11,591 bases of DNA from Thalassiosira profunda (lineage: Eukaryota; Bacillariophyta; Thalassiosirophyceae; Thalassiosirales; Thalassiosiraceae): the NCBI GenBank assembly GCA_036939355.1, contig JALLAP010000616.1, positions 1-11,591 of the forward strand. The letters are read 5' to 3'. Both the position numbers and the translations under genes were made by a program. Positions 1-7,459 of the stretch are shown in pieces; the first letter of the stretch is position 1; each line of letters opens with the position of its first letter. The notes beneath the pieces are model-generated. The model had not been told where the DNA came from, searched no databases, and saw only the letters and a program-made list of their open reading frames with translations.

Positions 1-369
1 CCGAGAGAGCTTCGCTCCCGACCGTGTCGATCGAGGGGCGAAACGAAAGGCGCACTCCGCTCCCGCTACCGAGCGTGTCGATGGAGGGACGGATCGAGCT
101 CCCGAAGGTGTCGATGGACGGGCGCATCGAGGGAGGGGAGCTCCTCATTGACGAATTCATGTTGGCGCTTTGGGTTGGCGAAGAGACGCAGGTGCTATTA
201 TGAGTCGAACGATGCGTGGAATGGAGGGGCGAGGAGAGGAGGAGGCGTCTCGCTTTGATTGATTTCAGCGGATGGAAAACTAGAAACATCTCCAGTCGCA
301 ACAAAGAATCTCCTTCCGTCCCTCCCCCTACTCATCTCCCCGCCGCCGCCGCCGCCTCCGCCTGGCAGC
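1..369 (+). promoter_or_regulatory. Upstream region and 5' leader of the MTHFSD-like gene
   Basis: No convincing gene lies here. The first 131 bases hold three degenerate repeat units, annotated separately. Bases about 300-369 are rich in C and in CCG triplets and probably form the 5' untranslated leader just before the ATG at 370. An open frame in phase with the gene extends up to 259, but it begins with TTG and not ATG, so I treat 259-369 as untranslated. I see no clear TATA or initiator element. Promoter function is inferred from position only. Confidence 0.4.
15..131. repeat. Three degenerate GTGTCGAT-containing repeat units
   Basis: A 17-base core recurs at 24 (GTGTCGATCGAGGGGCG), 75 (GTGTCGATGGAGGGACG) and 108 (GTGTCGATGGACGGGCG), and each is preceded by CTCCCG at 15, 60 and 99. 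Spacing between cores is 51 and then 33 bases, so the units are not regular. The array may continue to the left of the window. It could be a decayed minisatellite or repeated binding sites upstream of the gene at 370; nothing in the sequence decides between these. Confidence 0.55.
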
Positions 370-1734
370 ATGAAGCCTTCCCGTCGCGCCGCCGTTGCCG
401 CCCTCGCGTGGGCCGCGGCCTCAGCCGGCGCTCTCCCGGTGAAGGCGTATGTGCCATCCAGTTTGGGGATTTCCGGGCATCGCTCTGCTATCGATGCACA
501 TGATGTGTCATCTCCCTCGTTTGATGTGTCGTCGAGCCCCCATCGGCACCGCCTCCTCACGAAGCTTCTCGCCTCATCAGACGATTCATCGGTCGCGGCG
601 TCCATGCCCACTAACTCGAATCGACGCCGTTCGCTGACCGCCCTCCTGGCCTTCCCCGACGCCTCCTTCGACGAGACAGCCTTCGAAGCCGACCGCCTCT
701 CGAAAGATGCAAAGGCGATGGACGAAATGAAAGAGGTAGCGACGGAGCAATACGCCAAGCTGCGCACGCCGTGGAAGTGGCGAATACGCAAGGCCGTCTG
801 GGATTATTTGGAGGAGAAGGACCTGGCCTTGTTCCCGCGGCCGGTTCACCATAGAATCCCCAATTTTATCGGGGCGGATGAAGCGGCGGAGCGGATGGTG
901 ACGCTGCCCGAGTTTGAGGATGCCCAGATGGTGAAGGTGAATCCCGACACTCCACAAAGAAGAGTGCGGCATTTGGTATTGGAGAACGGCAAGACGCTGC
1001 TGACGCCGCAGCCGCGGCTGCGCACGGGCTTCTTCTCGACGCTGAAGCACGGCACGGATGCGATACCATTTGATGTGCCCATCGAGGCGCTGACGTCGTC
1101 AAAAGGCGCGGCCAAGCACGGCACCCCCATCACTTTGTATGAAGATTACACGGTGGATCTGGTTGTTGTCGGGAGCACAGCAGTGTGTCCTAATACCGGG
1201 GCGAGAGTGGGAAAGGGTGAGGGATTTGCCGAGCTCGAATGGGGAATACTGTCGCAACAGGGGAACCTCGACGCGAGCAAGGTGCTGGTGGTGACCACTG
1301 TTCATGACTGCCAGGTGTTCGACGGCGGGAAAGCAGAGCCGTGGAAGAGCTTGATGGCCGATCTGCGCGAGGAAGGGGATACCGTCGAATCAGACGACAG
1401 CGATGCCCAGACTCCGTTTGGCACTCTCACGCAGCACGACGTGCCGGTGGATATCATATGTACGCCCACGCGTATCATCCGCGTGCCGAACCGCCTGCCC
1501 AAGCCGTCGGGCGTGTACTGGGACCTCCTCTCGCCGCAAAAGCTGGCGCAGATTCGAGTATTGCAAGAGCTGAAGAAGCGGACCGAAGCGGAGCTCGGTG
1601 AGACGCTACCCAGTGGACCGGACGAAGTGCTGCCACCCACGGCGTCGAGGAAGGGCCGGGGCGGTCGCGGCCGGGGCGGGAGGGGCAGAGGCAGAGGTGG
1701 TAGAGGTCGCAGGGGTAGGGGTGGGAGAAGCTGA
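370..1734 (+). CDS. MTHFSD: Methenyltetrahydrofolate synthase domain (MTHFSD/COG0212-like) protein, probably plastid-targeted, with RG/RGG tail
   Basis: Single-exon protein of 454 residues starting at the first ATG. Residues 132-360 resemble the 5-formyltetrahydrofolate cyclo-ligase fold as found in MTHFSD and plant COG0212 proteins: RTPWKW at 132-137 and, as the best signature, VGKGEGFAELEWG at 280-292, the equivalent of the nucleotide-binding glycine loop of the family. True cyclo-ligases make 5,10-methenyl-THF from 5-formyl-THF using ATP. The COG0212 branch is a paralog reported to affect thiamin metabolism in plants and is not shown to be a cyclo-ligase, so the reaction is uncertain. Residues 1-26 look like an ER signal peptide, followed by YVP (a variant of the diatom ASAF-type plastid motif with Tyr) and a Ser/Arg/His-rich stretch to about residue 90, which suggests plastid import. 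Residues 428-454 are almost only Arg and Gly with RGG repeats, typical of RNA-binding tails; animal MTHFSD instead carries an RRM. Family call is firm; substrate and location are inferred. Confidence 0.85.
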   Translation: MKPSRRAAVAALAWAAASAGALPVKAYVPSSLGISGHRSAIDAHDVSSPSFDVSSSPHRHRLLTKLLASSDDSSVAASMPTNSNRRRSLTALLAFPDASFDETAFEADRLSKDAKAMDEMKEVATEQYAKLRTPWKWRIRKAVWDYLEEKDLALFPRPVHHRIPNFIGADEAAERMVTLPEFEDAQMVKVNPDTPQRRVRHLVLENGKTLLTPQPRLRTGFFSTLKHGTDAIPFDVPIEALTSSKGAAKHGTPITLYEDYTVDLVVVGSTAVCPNTGARVGKGEGFAELEWGILSQQGNLDASKVLVVTTVHDCQVFDGGKAEPWKSLMADLREEGDTVESDDSDAQTPFGTLTQHDVPVDIICTPTRIIRVPNRLPKPSGVYWDLLSPQKLAQIRVLQELKKRTEAELGETLPSGPDEVLPPTASRKGRGGRGRGGRGRGRGGRGRRGRGGRS

Positions 1735-2111
1735 GCAGCGCGGCAAGGAAGGCATTAAAGCTACGTTCTCCGGCCAGAGACTGCACAGGTACTTATCGCG
1801 GGGTCCCGGGCCCCGAGGAGCTGAAACACCGCAGGGACACACTCCTGGGTGCGAAGTCGACACAGAGCTCGCCATCGTTAGGTGAGGTTTCCACTGATGT
1901 TTGCAATCCCACCTCCATTGAAACCAGGACCTAACACATTTTACTCTTGGTATCGCAACCACGACCGCCAGTCGCCAGGCCAAGTTTGACAGCGAGGCTC
2001 ACATTGCCCCTCCTGCACTAAGTCTCCATCACCTGCACCGCCTGCACCACCTGCACCGCTCCCTTCCTCGCAATAGCCATCCCCTTCGTCCCTCGATCGA
2101 CGCCAGCGACG
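1735..2111. other. Intergenic region between two tandem plus-strand genes
   Basis: This stretch holds the 3' region of the MTHFSD-like gene and the 5' leader of the DUF6824 gene. Contents: a GC-rich block near 1801-1815 around CCCGGG, the long hairpin at 1877-1935, and three copies of CCTGCACC at 2032, 2041 and 2050 with a 9-base period inside the pyrimidine-rich leader of the next gene. I see no RNA gene and no coding frame with convincing composition. Confidence 0.5.
1877..1935. repeat. Long imperfect hairpin
   Basis: GTTAGGT (1877-1883) pairs with ACCTAAC (1929-1935) and GGTTTC (1886-1891) pairs with GAAACC (1920-1925). This gives 13 base pairs with a small 2/3-base internal loop and a 28-base terminal loop. 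It sits 140 bases after the stop of the MTHFSD-like gene. It could shape the 3' end of that transcript or be a decayed inverted-repeat element; no flanking target duplication was evident. Confidence 0.55.
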
Positions 2112-3141
2112 ATGCATCCCACCTACCATCCTTCCGCCGCCGCCGCAGCCGCGAGTCGCCCCGGCCACCAGTCCGCCGTCCAGAGCCCTCAGGACGTCGC
2201 CATGGACGGCAGGAACCAGGACGGCCACGCCAGCTGGGCCGACACTCACGGCCAGCTCGACTACTTCGCCTCCGCCGGCTACGGCCAGGGCGACAACATC
2301 TACAACACCGCCCTCACTCCCGGCGGCACCTTCGTCGCCATCTCGCCCGTCCGGAGGTCCAATCCCGCCAATGCTGCATCCGTGCCGACGGCCGTCTCCT
2401 TCCCCAGCGCCGGTGCGCAGAGCTACCCCACCCAGGAGCTCAACCGCTCCTCGTTCCATCCCCTTCCGTCGCCTCCCACGAGCGGCTTCCCTCAGGCTCC
2501 TCCCCTCCCTCCTCCCAATCTTGACATCCTCGCGGGCGTCGCCTCGGGGGCGACGGGCTTGACGCAGGACGTTCTGGACAGCTTCGAGATCGACGGCGCC
2601 GACGCCGCTCCCCGCTCCGGGGCCGGGCTGAAGACGGAGGGGCTCGGCGTGCAGCACTACAACGAGCACGCCGCCTCGGCCCCGACCAGGGTCTCCACCA
2701 GCCCCTGCACGACGAGCAAAACGCGGGCCAAGAAGAAGGCCAGGGGCAAGGCCAAGAGGGGCGCGTCCATCCGCGTCACTTCCCTCGACATCCTGCGCGG
2801 GCGCGGCGGCCACACCAACCGGCACGCCGGCAACCAGCGGTTCCGCGACGAGGCGCGGGCGATGCGGGCCGAGTATCGCGACAAGAACACCAGCCGGACG
2901 GAGAAGTGAGTCTCCAGTCTCTTGCACAGCTCTCGCTTCGATGCTTCTGTATCTTACTGTTTCTTATCTCGGCTTGCCTTGGCTCCATCGCAGGTTGTTG
3001 CTGTCGAAGGCGCTCGTCCGGAGGGTCGAGGAGTACGGGGGACGGTTCCTCGAGAAGAAGGACGGCAAGTGGTGCATCATGGGCTATGAAGACTCTCGGA
3101 AGAAGGCCTCTCAGGTGCTGCGGGAGGAGAAATGGAATTAG
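2112..3141 (+). CDS. DUF6824 domain protein (two exons: 2112-2905, 2994-3141)
   Basis: Spliced protein of 313 residues. The first exon alone would stop right after residue 265, but an intron at 2906-2993 (GTGAGT ... CAG, 88 nt, phase 2) rejoins the frame exactly. The joined C-terminus, residues 226-310, is a complete DUF6824 domain: DILRGRGG (226-233), then HAGNQRFR (238-245), the Tyr of MRAEY, GGRFLEKKDGKW, and KKASQVLRE near the end. This domain is abundant in diatoms and of unknown function; its conserved basic and Gly-rich start has suggested nucleic-acid binding to some annotators, which is not established. Residues 1-200 are low-complexity, rich in Ala, Pro, Ser and Gly. A strongly basic stretch at 203-216 (KTRAKKKARGKAKR) just before the domain looks like a nuclear localisation signal. 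A regulatory nuclear protein is plausible inference. The start is the first ATG after a pyrimidine-rich leader. Confidence 0.85.
2906..2993 (+). other. Spliceosomal intron in the DUF6824 gene
   Basis: Donor GTGAGT at 2906 and acceptor CATCGCAG ending at 2993 bound an 88-nt AT-richer, T-rich segment. Removal turns AA plus G into the Lys codon 265 and continues directly into the second half of the conserved domain, so domain conservation on both sides supports the boundaries. Confidence 0.88.
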
Positions 3142-3352
3142 GCGGGCTGTGCTCGACGCACTTAGTCGTGGCGATACTGCTCGAAGCAAGTGCTCGCCAG
3201 ACACTGGATGCGCTCTACCAGAGGAATCGGTTCCTCGCCTACTGATACATAATGTTTAGTTCATGTTACATCTAGCTGGATACGTCTTTCGCTTGGAGAT
3301 TACTTGCTAAGAGCGTCGTCGTTGGAGAGCTAAGCATCGATCAAGCAAAGAC

Positions 3353-3412
3353 TTACTTCCCGTGAAGTCGGTCCCAAAGCGTCTGGAAGAAAAGCTTCTG
3401 GGCTCCCCTGTT
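3353..3412 (-). pseudogene. Remnant of the 3' end of a GFPGL zinc-module gene
   Basis: Read on the minus strand, this segment encodes NNRGAQKLFFQTLWDRLHGK followed by TAA. The intact zinc-module gene ends in RRNAQKQFFQTIWDRLHQK and TAG at 7822. Over the last 17 codons the two DNA stretches agree at about 39 of 51 bases. No other part of the module (GFPGL, RRFF, HLxxC) is visible upstream on this strand within 500 bases. It is therefore a truncated copy. The less likely alternative is the last exon of a minus-strand gene, since a pyrimidine-rich run ending in CAACAG precedes the homologous part on that strand. Confidence 0.7.
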
Positions 3413-3474
3413 GTTGCAGGGTGCGGGAGCGGGAGGCGAGGAGGGGCGAGCTCTCGCGAGGCAGGAGTTCTTTT

Positions 3475-3504
3475 AGGTAATACGTACCTATGTACCTACG
3501 TATT
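3475..3504. repeat. Palindromic TACGTA / GTACCTA cluster
   Basis: AATACGTA at 3479-3486 is matched by its reverse complement TACGTATT at 3497-3504, and GTACCTA occurs at 3484 and 3492. AGGTA at 3475 and TACCT at 3485 add a nested inverted pair. It lies about 430 bases upstream of the HA gene. A binding site is possible but only inferred. Confidence 0.4.
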
Positions 3505-3936
3505 TCCGCCTGCCGCGCGAGAGTCGAAGCGACCCCTCACAATTCCCATTGCAGCACCCGTTGCAACCGCAGCCCTCGACGCCGGATTGACCCGTCGGCC
3601 GCCGTTGCGTGCTCTTTTGCCACCATCCCTGCCGCTGCCGAGCGCCGGGGAGCTGCGCGTATTTGCTGGCATTGGGCGGGAGGTGTAGTGTCGCGGGCGC
3701 AATATTTTTGCAACCCAGGTGGGGTAGGTCGACGCGGCCGCCACTCCTCCGTTTTCCGCCCCCGCTTCGGCTGCCGGCACTGCCGGAGCTTGTTTGCGAT
3801 CTGGAGGCGTCGCCGCGTGGCTCTGTTGTCGCTGGGCCGTCACCGACGCTCTCCTCTCGGTCGGCCTTCTACTGAGGGGGGCGGTGCCATCATCGTCATT
3901 GGTTGGAGATAACGACGCCACCAACACCTCGTCACC

Positions 3937-6900
3937 ATGGAGCAGGGCGAGCATCGGCACGGCAAAGGACACCGCCAGCAGTCCCACTCCCATTACGGAC
4001 CAGCCGATCGCAGCCGAGAGCAACGACACGTCAATGACCGGCGCCAGCAGTCCTACTCCCATTACGGGCCGGCCGATTCTAATGACACCGGTCGCAGCCG
4101 CGAGCATCGACACGGCAGTGGACGCCGCCAGCCGTCCCACTCCCATTACGGGCCGGCCATTTCCAATGGCACCAGCCACAGTGACCGCGAGCATCGACAG
4201 GGCAATAGACGTCGCCAGCCGTCCTACTCCCATCACGGGCCACGTCGCAAGCAGTCCTACTCCCATTACGGACCGGACGTTTCCGATGGCACCAACCGCA
4301 GCCGCGAGCATCGACACGGCAATGGACGCCGCCAGCAGTCCTACTCCCATTACGGCCGGAGCGATAAAGCGCGTGGGGACGACGCTCCCTCGGACGACAA
4401 AGGGCTTGAGGACGTGGGAATGAAGAATCGGGCGTCCGGAACGCCCTCGACAGCGAGCGACGCCTCCAAAGGCACGCCCTGCAAGGGCGCCATGGAACAA
4501 CTCCCCGTCGCCGACGTCTGCCAGTGCTTCGAGGAGACGCCCGCCGAGGTGGTGCTGGCCGACGCCCCGCCCGTCCCCGAGTCCAACGACTTCGCGTCCT
4601 TCGAGGCGAAGGCGCTGTCCGACCCTACGTCAGCGCCCGAGCCGATGGAGACGTCCTCCGTCGAGGAAACAGCCATCGATCACACCGACGCCAATTCCAC
4701 GCCCGAGTCGATCGAGACATCCGCCTCCGAGACCGAGCCACTCGACACGATTGCCACGCCGCAGGACGAGTTCGGTGACGGCGCCGCCCACGACAAGAAC
4801 TGGCGCGCCGCGAGCAGCGTCTGCGCGACGTCGACGACGCCGTCAGTTAACATCGCGCCGACCGACGCAGAGACGATGCAGCCGACGGGCGCGCAGACGA
4901 GGCGTCTGCCGACGAATGGCGCGGCACGCGACGGACTGCTACGTGGTATTCTCAAGACGTCTCTCAAGACGTCCGAGAAGACGGCGCTCCAGAAGATCAA
5001 GGCGGAGGTCGAAAGGAAGAATCCTCTCGCAAATGAGAGAGATGTGGCTGCCAGAGCTACCTTCCTCCTCCACCGAGAAGCACGCAAGGCAAGCGCTGAG
5101 CAGGCGCAGTCTGCGCCCCACGCCATCCGCCAGCAAGGGCGAGCACTGCAGACGCTTCGTGTCGATCGCAACGCGCTCGTCCCTACCAAGAAGCCCAGGC
5201 TTCTGAAGAGCGACGTCTCCGTCCCCGCCGAGATCAAGCTGGTGGTTCCGAGGTCACTCTCCTCGCTGCTGGAGAAAGAGCCTGCGTCCGCGTCCACCGC
5301 CAGGGCACTGGCCACATGCCAACGCGTGCTGGCGACGGCGCCGCTGCCTGTGCCGAGCAATGACGACGTACCACACCGCCCTCTCGATGGGCGATGGCAA
5401 GCACCGGTTGTGCCTTTAGCCGCTCAAGTGCCGACGTCTCTCTCCTCTTCTTCCCACGCTCTGGCGGCCTCTTCTTCCAAGAAGAGGCAAATCTCTTGGA
5501 CTGTGAACGATCGCCGAGCGGCTCTAGCTCAACAAATGGCCCATGACGCTCTAACGAATCCTTCGTCCAGCATTGTGCCGGCTGATCGTTGGACCCGAGC
5601 GAAGGAGATGGTTGACCGCCTTCTCCTCAAAGAGACGATGAAGTCTTCAAAGTCAAAGTCTTCGCAGCCTTCGGGCGGCGGGTCCAACAGCAAGCCACGC
5701 CTGCCGTCGGCTGCCAAGAGAAGAGCCGACGAAGTGGCTGGCCGAGCAGCGTATCGGCGACCTCCGTGCGCCCTGCTCGACCACTTGCGCGACGAGCACC
5801 TGGCCTCGGTCTTGATGGAGAGTGCGGCCGAGGGACTCTTGTTCGACGACGACTCCACGTTCAACGAGTACCAGCGGGTGGAGAAGAGGTTCCTGCTCGC
5901 TTTCAAGTTGTATCTCGAGGGCCGCATCGACGCTGAGACGTTTGCAGCCCATCGGGCGACGTACATGACGGAGTTGGCAGCTGCGATCAGCGAAGCCAAG
6001 AACGGCAAGTACGCCCACCGCATCAACTACGGCGAGATGGACATGTCTGGCAAGGACTGCTACGCCATCTGGGAGCTGCACTTCGCCACCCTGAAGGAGC
6101 TCCTCCACCTCTCCACCACGGACAAGGAGCGCCACTGCGTGATGACGCTGATGTGTGCCTGCGTCAGAGTCATCAAGCAGTCCGTTGCAAGGTTCATGGA
6201 TACCGAGGCACGGCGCCAGCTGGATCCGACTGCCGAGAAGTCGGACATTGTCTGCAACTCGGCGGCTGTGCTTGATGCCAGCTGGCTCGTGTACAACGTC
6301 GACGACGTCAACGCCGTTGCCAACTGCTGCGAGGACTTGGACATCAACGAGGGCCAGTTCTACTTGGCCACCTACCTCCTCTCTTCTTCCCTGGCGGAGC
6401 TATCCTTCGACGCCCACGACGGGCGGATAGTGCCCTTCATGACGAACTCTGTCCACACACACACGAAGCACTTTGGTTGCAGCCCTCCTACGACACAAAG
6501 ATCCTCAATTACTTTGGCAATGGTGTCCACGGACAGCCCTTCTTGACGTGCTGGACGCTGGTCTTCTCCGACGAGGAGAAGGAGCGCAACAACCGAGTCT
6601 ACGACTTCTTCTTCGAGACGAAGGAGTTTGCTCCCGTCCGCGCAATGTCGGCCTTGAGCCGAGGACGGACCTCCTTTTTAAGTGGGGCGGGCCTTTCATG
6701 CCAGACGGGATGGAAGAGGAGCTGGGGGAGTGCAGACGGCTGGCCGCTCAGACAATCAAGGATGCGTGGGCCGCCGAGATGGCGATGGAGGAACTCGACG
6801 ATCGGCAGATGGGGATCGTCGGCCAATTGTACCTCCAGGCTCACAAGCACGGCTTGGCAAACGACATCTCGGAGTTGCAGCTCGCTTTGTCGGCAATGAT

Positions 6901-7459
6901 GCGCGAGCGCGGCGAGACTCGGTTCATAAACTACGCCAAGAAATACGGCGTGTCGCGCGATGAGGCGGCTGCGGCGTTAATGGCGCGCATCCGCAGCTGG
7001 AGTACGTCCGCAGCTTCAGGTCGAAAGAGGAAAGCGAGGAGACCCGAGCAAAGAGGAGCAAGGCGGGCAAAGGCAAGGAGGAGAGCGAGGAGACACGAGC
7101 AAAGAAGAGCAAAGTGGCAACAGAGCGCGGAGGGAAGCAATGGAATGCCAGGCTGGTAAGAATGGAGCGTTTCCTCAATGCATGCTTCGACTCGAACTCG
7201 CACTAACGCCACTTTACAGGAAGATCTCCGTTTCTTCCATACGAAGCATGGACATTGCCTCGTCACACAGGCCAAAGATGAACAGAGGGCCGCCGAGTTG
7301 GCAAAGCTTTCGGGGTGGAGCCAAGAGCTAGCCAAGTGGGTAAGCTCTCAGAGGCAGAGGAGGAAGGGCGACTGTTCAGTTGGCAAGCAATTGACGAAGG
7401 AGCAGGTGGAGTTGCTTGATGCGCTTGGGTTTGCTTGGGAGATTGGCAAGGGAAACTAG
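3937..7459 (+). CDS. SHY-repeat / helicase-associated (HA) domain protein, multi-segment
   Basis: The ATG at 3937 has a favourable CACCATGG context. Segments, all joined in phase 0: 3937-6429, 6483-6635, 6683-6949, 6997-7155, 7220-7459, giving 1103 residues; if the first three junctions are single-base losses instead of introns, the protein is about 1153 residues. Residues 1-143 hold six Ser-(Tyr/His)-Ser-His-(Tyr/His)-Gly repeats between Arg/His-rich linkers. Residues about 144-640 are low-complexity, rich in Ala, Ser, Pro, Thr and Lys. Residues about 640-970 look folded (including FLLAFKLYLEGRIDAETFAAH) but I do not recognise them. Exon 4 has two KEESEETRAK copies (981, 998). The C-terminus, 1020-1097, is one HA domain: W1020, LRFFHTKHGHCLV (1027-1039), AKWVSSQR (1062-1069) and LGFAW (1093-1097). 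HA domains are small helical units found next to helicases, presumed to bind nucleic acid; no helicase motor motifs are visible here. Function unknown. Confidence 0.75.
3982..4365 (+). repeat. Coding minisatellite: six SYSHYG-type repeats
   Basis: The core (Q)S-Y/H-S-H-Y/H-G starts at residues 16, 39, 67, 96, 107 and 135 of the HA protein (bases 3982, 4051, 4135, 4222, 4255, 4339). The full unit is about 28 codons (84 bases), with RRQ before the core and an Arg/His-rich REHRHG tail after it; the fifth copy is only 11 codons after the fourth. All spacings are multiples of three, so other frames stay open too, including a hydrophobic-looking one on the minus strand. Array growth in steps of three bases explains this without a second gene. 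Confidence 0.85.
6430..6482 (+). other. Frame switch 1 in the HA gene: 53-nt intron or base loss in a CA run
   Basis: The upstream frame is protein-like up to ...AHDGRI and the next frame is protein-like from PSYDTKILNYFGNG. A GT-AG intron from 6430 (GTGCCC) to 6482 (TTGCAG) joins them in phase 0. The alternative is one missing base in the CACACACACAC run at 6454-6464, which would also join the frames and keep the intervening codons (HTHTEALWLQPSYD). The donor is poor and the acceptor good. Confidence 0.5.
6636..6682 (+). other. Frame switch 2 in the HA gene: 47-nt intron or lost T
   Basis: A possible intron runs from 6636 (GTCCGC) to 6682 (CCTTTTTAAG), phase 0, joining ...ETKEFAP to WGGPFMPDGMEEE. 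However, adding one T to the five-T run near 6675-6679 reads straight through as RGRTSFFKWGGPFMPDG, which is equally protein-like. I favour the base-loss reading here because the donor is weak. Confidence 0.5.
6950..6996 (+). other. Frame switch 3 in the HA gene: 47-nt intron or base loss
   Basis: A GT-AG segment from 6950 (GTGTCG) to 6996 (CCGCAG) joins ...INYAKKYG to LEYVRSFRSKEESEE in phase 0. The skipped segment itself reads as a good helical peptide (VSRDEAAAALMARIR), and a single added base near 6994 would merge it into ...ARIRQLEYVRSF. There is no homopolymer at the spot. Which is right is undecided. Confidence 0.45.
7024..7125 (+). repeat. 51-bp tandem duplication inside the HA gene
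   Basis: Copies start at 7024 and 7075. They encode KEESEETRAKRSKAGKG and KEESEETRAKKSKVATE, a charged linker directly before the HA domain. The duplication has a length of 17 codons and keeps the frame. Confidence 0.75.
7156..7219 (+). other. Spliceosomal intron inside the HA domain
   Basis: Donor GTAAGA at 7156, branch-like CACTAAC at 7201-7207 and acceptor TTACAG ending at 7219 give a 64-nt, phase 0 intron. Splicing joins KQWNARL to EDLRFFHTKHGH, restoring the conserved W...L..F...HGH spacing that opens an HA domain. This is the best-supported junction of the gene. Confidence 0.88.

Larger units (their letters stand above)
3142..3936. other. Intergenic region upstream of the HA-domain gene
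   Basis: About 800 bases without a convincing complete gene. It holds the end of the DUF6824 transcript, a minus-strand gene-tail remnant at 3353-3412, a palindromic TACGTA cluster at 3475-3504, and GC-rich DNA with several long but compositionally poor open frames. The last 200 bases presumably include the promoter and leader of the gene starting at 3937; the codon at 3910-3912 is an in-frame stop, which fixes 3937 as the first possible ATG. Confidence 0.5.

Noticed and set aside
259..369. N-terminal extension of the MTHFSD-like protein to 259
   Set aside because: The extension begins with TTG, is Pro-rich and would bury the signal peptide that starts cleanly at the ATG at 370.
1875..1945. 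Possible tRNA or other structured RNA gene at the hairpin
   Set aside because: Only one stem is visible; there is no T-loop sequence, anticodon arm or cloverleaf spacing.
1941..2927. 328-residue minus-strand open frame
   Set aside because: Antisense of the DUF6824 gene, Gly/Ala/Arg-rich and without any recognisable motif; a GC-rich shadow.
3794..4423. Plus-strand frame with SSPTPIT repeats
   Set aside because: Alternative frame of the same minisatellite; it ends right after the array, whereas the frame from 3937 continues for 2 kb into the HA protein.
3496..4500. 334-residue minus-strand open frame with repeated hydrophobic VMGVGLLA-type segments
   Set aside because: It is the antisense of the SHY repeat array; the repeat period is a multiple of three, so the frame stays open automatically. 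It looks membrane-like only because of this.
7340..7345. GTAAGC donor inside the last exon of the HA gene
   Set aside because: It lies in the conserved AKWVSSQR part of the HA domain and does not match the phase of the acceptor at 7635.
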